DNA of 64,000 bases, taken from assembly GCA_013397795.1 (NCBI GenBank), contig VZTJ01003855.1:1641824-1705823 (forward strand), in the 5' to 3' direction. The notes under the pieces were generated by a model, which ran no database searches, was not told the DNA's origin, and was given only the letters and a program-made list of their open reading frames with translations. Shown piece after piece: positions 57,736 to 64,000 of the stretch. Made by a program: the position numbers and the translations under genes. The number at the start of each line of letters is the position of its first letter. Within the stretch, counting starts at the first letter, position 1. The stretch is from Orthonyx spaldingii. Lineage: Eukaryota; Chordata; Aves; Passeriformes; Orthonychidae.

Positions 57736-57747
57736 CAATGAACAATG
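57733..57747 (+). promoter_or_regulatory. Head-to-tail double SOX motif
   Basis: The 7-mer AACAATG, a good SOX-family core, occurs twice back to back (57734-57740 and 57741-57747) at the very edge of the CpG islet. Paired SOX sites are used by dimerising SOX proteins, though those usually prefer inverted or spaced arrangements. A short tandem duplication by chance is possible. Confidence 0.35.
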
Positions 57748-58479
57748 ACTGGGAAGCAGCACAACACACTCTCAACACGGAAATTACTCCAGGCACAAAG
57801 AAAACACCAACAAAGATCATACTCAACAAAGAGAGGCAGGAATTTCACAGCAGAAGAGAAGAATAGAGACTTTAAAAGCTGCTTTCATTTCACTTCGCAG
57901 CTCTGTCCACGGACAGTCAAACTCCAGAAACGTTAGGGCTTGGGGCACACTGCAGGTCACCAGGATTTGCTCATTTATTGCTTATTTCTTATATAAGCTC
58001 ACTACAAACAGAGGAGTCCTCGTCCTCTTTGCATTGTTTGGAAACAGCTAGACTGAATGGGATCTTTTCCTCTCCTTCTCCTCTGAAGGGCTGCAGTAAT
58101 GAGCAGAGGATGTAGTTCACTCCTCTGAGAGGGGAGGCTATTAGAGCCGGCGCTAAACACCCACATCAGAGCGGCTGCAAAGCAGCGGCTCCCTCCTCTC
58201 CTCCTCCGGGAAGTCACAACCCAGCAGCTCCACTCAGGAAAGACAAAGAGGAAGGCGCTGCTAAAGGACACTGCCGAGGGACTGACTCCTGTCGGTCCCA
58301 GCATGAGCAGCTTCCCTGATGCAGAGGTTTGGCTGTGGGGCTGGGGGTCAGCCCCAGGGCTGGAACGGGCTCTGGGCAGGGAATGCCACAGGCACTGTCC
58401 AGATGGATGCCTCGTGATGCCAAGGAATTTAGGCTCTCTGAAAACTCCTGTCACAAGGCCAGGCTGAGATCCGCTGTGA
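57748..58479. other. Gene-free stretch, nothing recognised
   Basis: Mixed sequence with a weak CpG cluster near 58140-58210. Minus-strand frame of 150 codons at 58002-58454 has no domain and is overlapped by others. Confidence 0.4.
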
Positions 58480-58595
58480 CCCTAAAGAGATTATCACCTT
58501 AAAGTAGGTTAGTGTGTTAATAAATTAATTATGCATGGAGGTAGCCAGTTGTCTGAGGAGAAAAGGATAAAATTACCTCATAGATAAATTAGGAG
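58480..58595. promoter_or_regulatory. Small candidate regulatory block
   Basis: AT-rich unique segment with AATTAATTATGCAT at 58523-58536, a composite of homeodomain and POU-like words, followed by AAAATTACC and GATAAATTAGG. Short, so support is low. Confidence 0.27.
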
Positions 58596-60335
58596 CAAGA
58601 CATCCTGTGGGGAAGGCAAAGAAAGCAAGATCTGAAGCCAAAGGATTCCTGCAGGAAACCCAAAGAGGAGTCCAGAGGTGGCACCTGCCCTGTGTGCCCG
58701 TCACTCTGTGCCTTGGTGATGTTGTGCCTGGGGCTGGCATTCCCTGTGTTCAGTGACTGCCAGAACCACATCACCCCACACACAAACCACAGAGGGGACA
58801 CAAGGACTGGAGGTGATGCCAACCTGCAGCTAAAGCTGCCAAAAATTCAAGGGCTGTCACCGAACTCTCGGTGGGATGAGATAAATGCTCCAGGAGCACC
58901 TCGTCCCTCCTCCCCCAAGAAGCAGTGATTACTAAGGACATTTCCATGAGCGGTGTATGATCTTTATTTTTTCATGCACAATGACCTTTAAAAGTACTGG
59001 CTAAGCTATTTGCATTGCCTGGCCCAGAGTTCCAACAGACAGCAGGAAGACGAGCATTAACCTTAATGGCTAAATCACTTCACGCCACTGCGAAGATGGA
59101 ACACTCCCATGAGATGGCAAAAAAACTGTTTTCATTTGATTACTTTACATTTAAGCAGCAACAACCATCTCTTAAAGCTCAAAGTTCCAAGCCTCCCAAC
59201 GCATCTCTGGTTTTCTGGAGGGAAACACTTTGGGATGCTTTGGGAAGGAGGTACGAGGTGGGGTGGAAGAGGCCATGCCCCAGCACGGCCACGCTGCCTG
59301 CCATGGCTCCTCTGCTTCCACCATGCAGGAGCAGGTGTTGGAGAGCTGCAAACCCAGGTCTGACCCCCAGACCACCCTGTGGCACTGACTGAACCTTTGT
59401 GACTCCTTGGAACTGGGATCTCACAGTTTCTTTTCAGCTACACAGTAATGTGTAAGTTATATTTATATCCACAGCACAGAAGCAGCATAAAGTGGTGTAA
59501 ATAATATCACAGAGCCCTCAGCACGTGGACTTAGGTGAAAACACCTGCTTTGGAGTGGGTTTATTTGTGTGTTCATACATGCAGAGCCCAAAAGGCGTAA
59601 GCAATGCTGAAATGAATTCCTAGAAATTGCCTGTGGCAAAATGTTGTGTGTTATTCAGCCAGCTCTGATAATTAAAACCTCCCATCCAACCAAGGTCAAA
59701 CTATGGCCCTTATCCAAGCATATGTACTCCCATGGAAAGGTTTGAACTGATCCGAGGAGATTCCCGTAAGGGATCCATTTGCTGCACCTCTGACAGGCAC
59801 ACAGCCACCTCCAATCTGGGCTGTTTCCCAGCAGCTCCCAGGACTGCTCTGTGATGATTTTGGAAGGAAGATGAGAGCGGATGCTACAGGAACCACACAG
59901 CAAGGTGTGTGTGAGGGTGTGTGTGAGTGTGGGTGTGTGCTCTGACCCAGCCAGGGCACCTGCTCCAGCCTCTCCCCCTCCGTCACACCAGCTTTAATGA
60001 CTGCTTGGAATCAGACCTTGCAGAGGTCACGGCACTCTCTAAGCCACAGGCAGTGCTTTAATTCCCACCTGGAGTGCTGTTGATGCCCCCTCTCCCGGCT
60101 TGCAGCCCCCCAGCACCGAGCAGCACCTCTCTCTGCAGGTGCCCGTGTGTGCAAGGAGAGCCACGCTGCTGGAAACACAGCCAGGGCAGCAGTCCTCCCC
60201 TCTGCTGCTGCCTGCCTGCTCCTCCCACTCACCCTCCCAAACCTGGGCTGTCTGGGACAAACACATCCCCAGGACAGCTCCAGGCTGCAGAAACGTCCAG
60301 GCTCACAATCCACTCCCCACACAGACGACAGGGAT
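58596..60335. other. Gene-free stretch with TG repeat
   Basis: Mixed sequence, with an imperfect TG repeat at 59905-59939. No gene or transposon recognised. Confidence 0.4.
59905..59939. repeat. (TG)n microsatellite, interrupted
   Basis: About 35 bases of GTGTGTG with GAG and GGG interruptions. Simple repeat. Confidence 0.88.
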
Positions 60336-60398
60336 TGGGGGACAGTTGGAACGAGGTGATATTTAAGGTCCTTTCCAACTCAGATCCTTCTATGGCGT
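60336..60398 (+). mobile_element. CR1 LINE, terminal 3' fragment
   Basis: GGGACAGTTGGAACGAGGTG, then ATATTTAAGGTCCTTTCC, then AACTCAGATCCTTCTATGG match the last 60 bases of CR1 (gggttggaacgagatgatctttaaggtcccttccaacccagaccattctatg). This is an extreme 5'-truncation, common for CR1. Upstream sequence is unrelated. Confidence 0.85.
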
Positions 60399-62040
60399 TG
60401 TACCTGGCCCAGCCAAAACGCAGACACAAGGGGGGTCCTGGTGATGAGTCCAGACCTGGAGCATGGACCTGGAGGGGTGAAGGTGCCCAGGGGATGTGCA
60501 GACACCTGGGAAAGCCAGCTCCCTGCCCGAGAGGTCGGGGGCTGCTGGCAGAGGGCACAGGAGACACCGGTGACAACTCCAGTGACCAAGGGAAGGTTTG
60601 ACACAGGACATCTGTCAAAGCCCTCGTACTACAAACTACTCAAGAGGAAGCATGTGATGGTATTATTGGAGCCTGTATTGTGCTGCTGAGCAGTGCTATT
60701 CTTCATGTCCTTTTGTCATTTAAGAGAGACTTTTGTGACAGCATTTGCCTATCTCTTGTAATTCCGTGCAGGTTTGTGAAGTGCCCTTTTTTAAAAAAAA
60801 AAAGCCATACATTAGATTTCCCCATTCTCATTTTTCATGATGTACAATACTGTCTAAATCAGTTTAAGATCAGGCCTGTACATCATCTCTGGAAATGAAT
60901 ACAAATACCTCTTATTCCAGTCAAATTAAATAATCAGGAGATACAGTGGCCACTCGCATATTGAATATGAAGAAACATAAAGCCTGGAGGTTTCTGCTGC
61001 TGTGAAAGCACCCACACTGCAGCCTCTCCATGCCAGGGTTACCACCCCAGGGAGAGCCAAGCCCAGCACAGTTCCAGCAGGGAGCAGAGGCATGAGGATG
61101 ATCCCAGCCCTGTGCCAGTGGCTGCATCCACCACACCCAGCGAGGCACAGCCAGAGCAGGAGCCCCGGTGCTGCGGGAGCCGAGGAGCAGCAGCAGCCCC
61201 TCCACAGGACAGCTGTGTCCAGCCTGGGGCCAGGGATGGCCTGCAAGCGGCTCCTCAGGAAGCCCCCGTGCACCTCTCCAAAGCCAGAGGGATGCAAACA
61301 CCGAGTGCCTCATCAGCAGGCTGCCAAGGACCTGGGGCCTGCCCCCAAGTCACATTTACATTTTTATGCACTTTTGATCCGAAACATCACTCAGACCTCA
61401 GTGTTCACTGTCAGTCGTGCCTGCCTGACCCAGCACAGGCTGCAGGGTCTCCCCAGTCCCTCACCCTGCACAGGGCAGTGCTTCCCCCCTCAGGACCAGC
61501 ACACGGCCACGCTCCCTGCCCAGGAAGAACCACGGGCACCTGGGCTGGCAGAGGGTTTCAACAAGGAGCAAAAGCCTCACAGCAGCCTCGATGGAAAGGG
61601 AGATGGTGAGAGCACACAGTGACCCGCTGGAAACCATCACCTCCCTTTAACTAGCTGCAATGATTCTTATTGGATAGAAGGAGGAGGAGCAGGTGTGGAG
61701 GTCGGCAGGAGGAGGCTGGGGGGGCTGCAGGTACTGACCCCCGGCCATTCCTGCCTAGGACCATGGGCATCTCTTGGCTGCCGAGTGATGTGAGCCCCTC
61801 AGTGGGCAGTGACCCTGCAGGGCACCCTCACTCTTCACTGACCACCACACCTGTCCCCACGGGGCAGGGAGCACCACAGGTTCTGCTGTGCAAACCCCAT
61901 CCCTGCCTGCATCCTGCGTCTCCCCAGCTTTCGGCCCTGGCTTCAGCAGTCAGCTCGGCCACCCAGCTCCCCACCTGTGTTTTGTATGCCCAGCCATGCC
62001 TCCAGCCATCGGTATTAGCCTCCTCCTCAGCTGCTACAGC
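60399..62040. other. Gene-free stretch, nothing recognised
   Basis: Mixed, partly GC-rich (61010-61620, 61680-62030). Includes a T6/A11 low-complexity junction at 60787-60803. Frames of up to 206 codons on the plus strand (61002-61622) overlap another 165-codon frame and contain no domain. Confidence 0.45.
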
Positions 62041-62175
62041 ATGATTTTGTTTGGGTGATGGAAGCTGAATGCAGTAGTCAAGGCTGACACGTAACGCTGA
62101 TTGATATATTGGCGCATAAGAGTTTTTATGTTACTGGCAAGTGACTATCAGGCAGTGTGACTAGCTGACTGCCCC
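62041..62175. promoter_or_regulatory. Candidate regulatory block (PBX/HOX-like motif)
   Basis: Unique segment sharply distinct from its GC-rich flanks. It contains TGATTGATATA at 62098-62108, close to the PBX-HOX composite TGATTGAT, within a well-balanced sequence (GGCGCATAAGAGTTTTTATG, TTACTGGCAAGTGACTATCA) with retained CpGs. This texture is typical of conserved non-coding elements. Not verified. Confidence 0.35.
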
Positions 62176-64000
62176 TTTTCAACTCACCAGCGAAAAAATA
62201 AAAAGTAAAGCAGCAGTGGATGTGGCAGGAATGCTAAAGGAGATGCTGCCCTGCCAGCAGCCTCGGAGAGCAGTGCCTGTCCCAGCCCTGGAACCTGTGG
62301 CACAGCCTGGGGGCAGGAACATCTGCAGCGGTGAGGAGCCGGGTTCCAAAAGGAAGGTGGGACCTAGAGGTAAAGGAGGTGCTGAAATTTGTCCTTGGGA
62401 TGAGCAGGACCACGGAGGCTCAGGGCCAGCAGCAACCTGCCCTCTCCCTGCCTGAAGATGGCCAAGCACACCCGTGTCCCCTTGCCCTCCCTGAGAAGGA
62501 CCTGGGGCATCCTCATCAGAAGCGCTCCTGGTCTCACTGTCCTGCAGCCCAGGGAAGCAGCTGCTCTCTCCTGCACTGCCCATCTTCCCAGCAGCACTAG
62601 CCAGGATCAACCGAGTCAGAGTCCCAGGCAGCCAGTGAGGGAAGTGGACTCAAGCATGGGACTTGAGTAGTAGCTTTTATGAGCTTTACACAAAAAAAAT
62701 ATGCCTTTATAAAAGCTTAACAGCAGGTAGGCATAAGGCCACGAGAAACAGGGAGGTGGTAATGGTCTTTTGAAAGTAATTCCTTTCAACCATAAAACCA
62801 AGACTTGATGAAAATGATAAGCCATGGGATGTGGCTGCCTGATAGTGCATTAACATAAATGCTGGAGTAGCAGCCACTGCAGCCCCGTGAGCCAGGAGGA
62901 ACAGGGCGATCTGCAGCCTCGCCAGCCAACGTGGGGAGCTGCTGCACAAAGAGCCCTGTGAGGAGCTTGGCAGCGATAATTAATTGTTTGGCTGGAAATA
63001 GGCCAAAACAGGCCCACCTGCATGAGCTGCCCCTCCTGCCCCGCAGCCCAGGCAGAGGCAGGACAGGGAGTGGTGCTGGCACTGAGAACCAGACCTCATC
63101 CCATCCCACCTCATCCAGGCAGAACACACATCACCCTGTGCCTGCAGAAGAGCAGATCTTGTTTCCACCTCATTTACCTTCTCCGCATTTTCACTCTCCT
63201 GGTCCCTGGGAGAGAAGCTGACACCCCTGCAGAGAGGGCTCTTAGGAGACCATTTCTAAATTCGGATCACCTTTCCTCAGGGAGATTCTCACCTCCTCCA
63301 GACCATGGTGTTGGCAGGCTGGGGACAGCCTCTGCACCCTGCACTGCCCACAAAGCTCCCCCTGACTGTTCCCTGAAACACAACTTCTGACAAATGAATT
63401 TCCAGGATTCAAATGTCCCCTTCCCTTACAAAACTGATATTCCAGTTCACTGGTGTCCCCGCCAGCAGGATGCGATTTGGTTGCACAGTCTATTATGTTC
63501 CAGAACGTGAAAGGTCAGGCTTAAATGGGATTTTTCATTGTAAAAGTCACCTACATGAATGACACGCAGTACCACCACAAGGCATCTGTAAAGCAGACTC
63601 CAGGATTATGGATGCACCATTTACTTCTGTTTATCCCCCAAACAGGAAAGGAAAATATTTGCCTCTCCCGAGCCTTAAGATCAAGAAATTTCCTGGAGCT
63701 CTGTGGACTTTGGTGGCAGGCTGTCAAACAAACAGGAATGCAGGGAGCAATTAACAGAGCGGGACAGAAATCCTGCCCTGAAGCTTCACTCCACCTTGGC
63801 TCCACCCCAGGGGGCAGGAGGATGCTCCATGGTGGGGTCCAGGTGCTGGCAGACTGGGATGCTGCAGGTGCCAGGACCTCGGATGCAGGTGCCCAGGGAT
63901 GAGACGCGCCAAGGGTGACCACATATGAGGAGATGCAAGAGCCAGGGTCAGTGTGTACCCCAATGTGTTTCACTCACTGCTCAGCAGCAGCCCAGCCCAG
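62176..64000. other. Gene-free stretch to window end
   Basis: Mixed sequence. A 9-base inverted repeat (AGCTTTTAT at 62672-62680 with ATAAAAGCT at 62709-62717) could form a small hairpin but has no microRNA-like pairing beyond that. Overlapping frames of 110-143 codons on both strands have no domain. No repeat family was recognised. Confidence 0.45.

Noticed and set aside
61002..61622. 206-codon plus-strand open frame
   Set aside because: Pro/Ser/Ala-rich, overlapped by a second 165-codon plus frame; reflects GC-rich composition.
62672..62717. Possible microRNA hairpin
   Set aside because: Only a 9-base stem around a 28-base A-rich loop; far less pairing than a microRNA precursor.
1..64000. 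tRNA, rRNA, CRISPR, bacterial operon or integrated viral genes
   Set aside because: No cloverleaf-like gene, no rRNA similarity, no regularly spaced repeats and no viral gag/pol/env-like frame was seen; the CR1 content points to a bird genome.

Overview
The window looks like intergenic or intronic DNA from a bird. The main evidence is a set of CR1-type LINE 3' ends (about 20773-20938, 37255-37742, 53604-53906, 60336-60398) with the typical avian CR1 tail. An older L3/CR1-like reverse-transcriptase fragment lies at about 49690-50390. There are also a few very old amniote repeats (MIR-like SINE pieces and a palindromic MITE-like element). Poly-A retroposons of the Alu or L1 type are absent, repeat density is low, and GC-rich and AT-rich patches alternate. 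These calls come from recalled family consensus features, not from a database search.

I found no protein-coding gene I can support. The long open frames (up to 231 codons) overlap one another on both strands, sit in GC-rich or pyrimidine-rich DNA and show no recognisable domain. Three short stretches have exon-like borders (about 17303-17365, 22906-23030 and 27354-27413). They are offered only as low-confidence exons of an unknown gene or lncRNA. I saw no tRNA, rRNA, known microRNA or CRISPR array.

Layout. 1-9 kb: mostly featureless, with a CpG islet and homeobox/SOX-type sites near 2.2-2.4 kb and an AT microsatellite near 2.8 kb. 9-23 kb: AT-rich candidate regulatory blocks (9.0-9.4, 15.4-15.7 kb), a CpG-rich patch (16.2-16.5 kb), a CA repeat and a CR1 tail. 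23-33 kb: the densest run of unique, AT-rich, homeodomain-motif-rich sequence, including about 1 kb at 25.0-26.05 kb, with a candidate exon at 27.35 kb. 33-47 kb: ordinary sequence with one long CR1, a 370-bp pyrimidine-skewed tract, a CNE-like block at 39.65-40.14 kb and another at 46.9-47.2 kb holding a 23-bp palindrome. 47-56 kb: the repeat-rich part, with the old LINE, a 93-bp dispersed repeat present twice, the palindromic element, a CR1, a 24-bp tandem duplication and a MIR. 56-64 kb: a CpG islet with a double SOX motif at 57.6-57.75 kb, a CR1 tail and a small block at 62.05-62.17 kb with a PBX/HOX-like motif.

Taken together the window resembles a regulatory landscape: gene-poor, with several candidate enhancers between decaying repeats. 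Conservation was not measured here. Every 'candidate regulatory block' is inferred from composition and motif clustering and needs a multi-species alignment.
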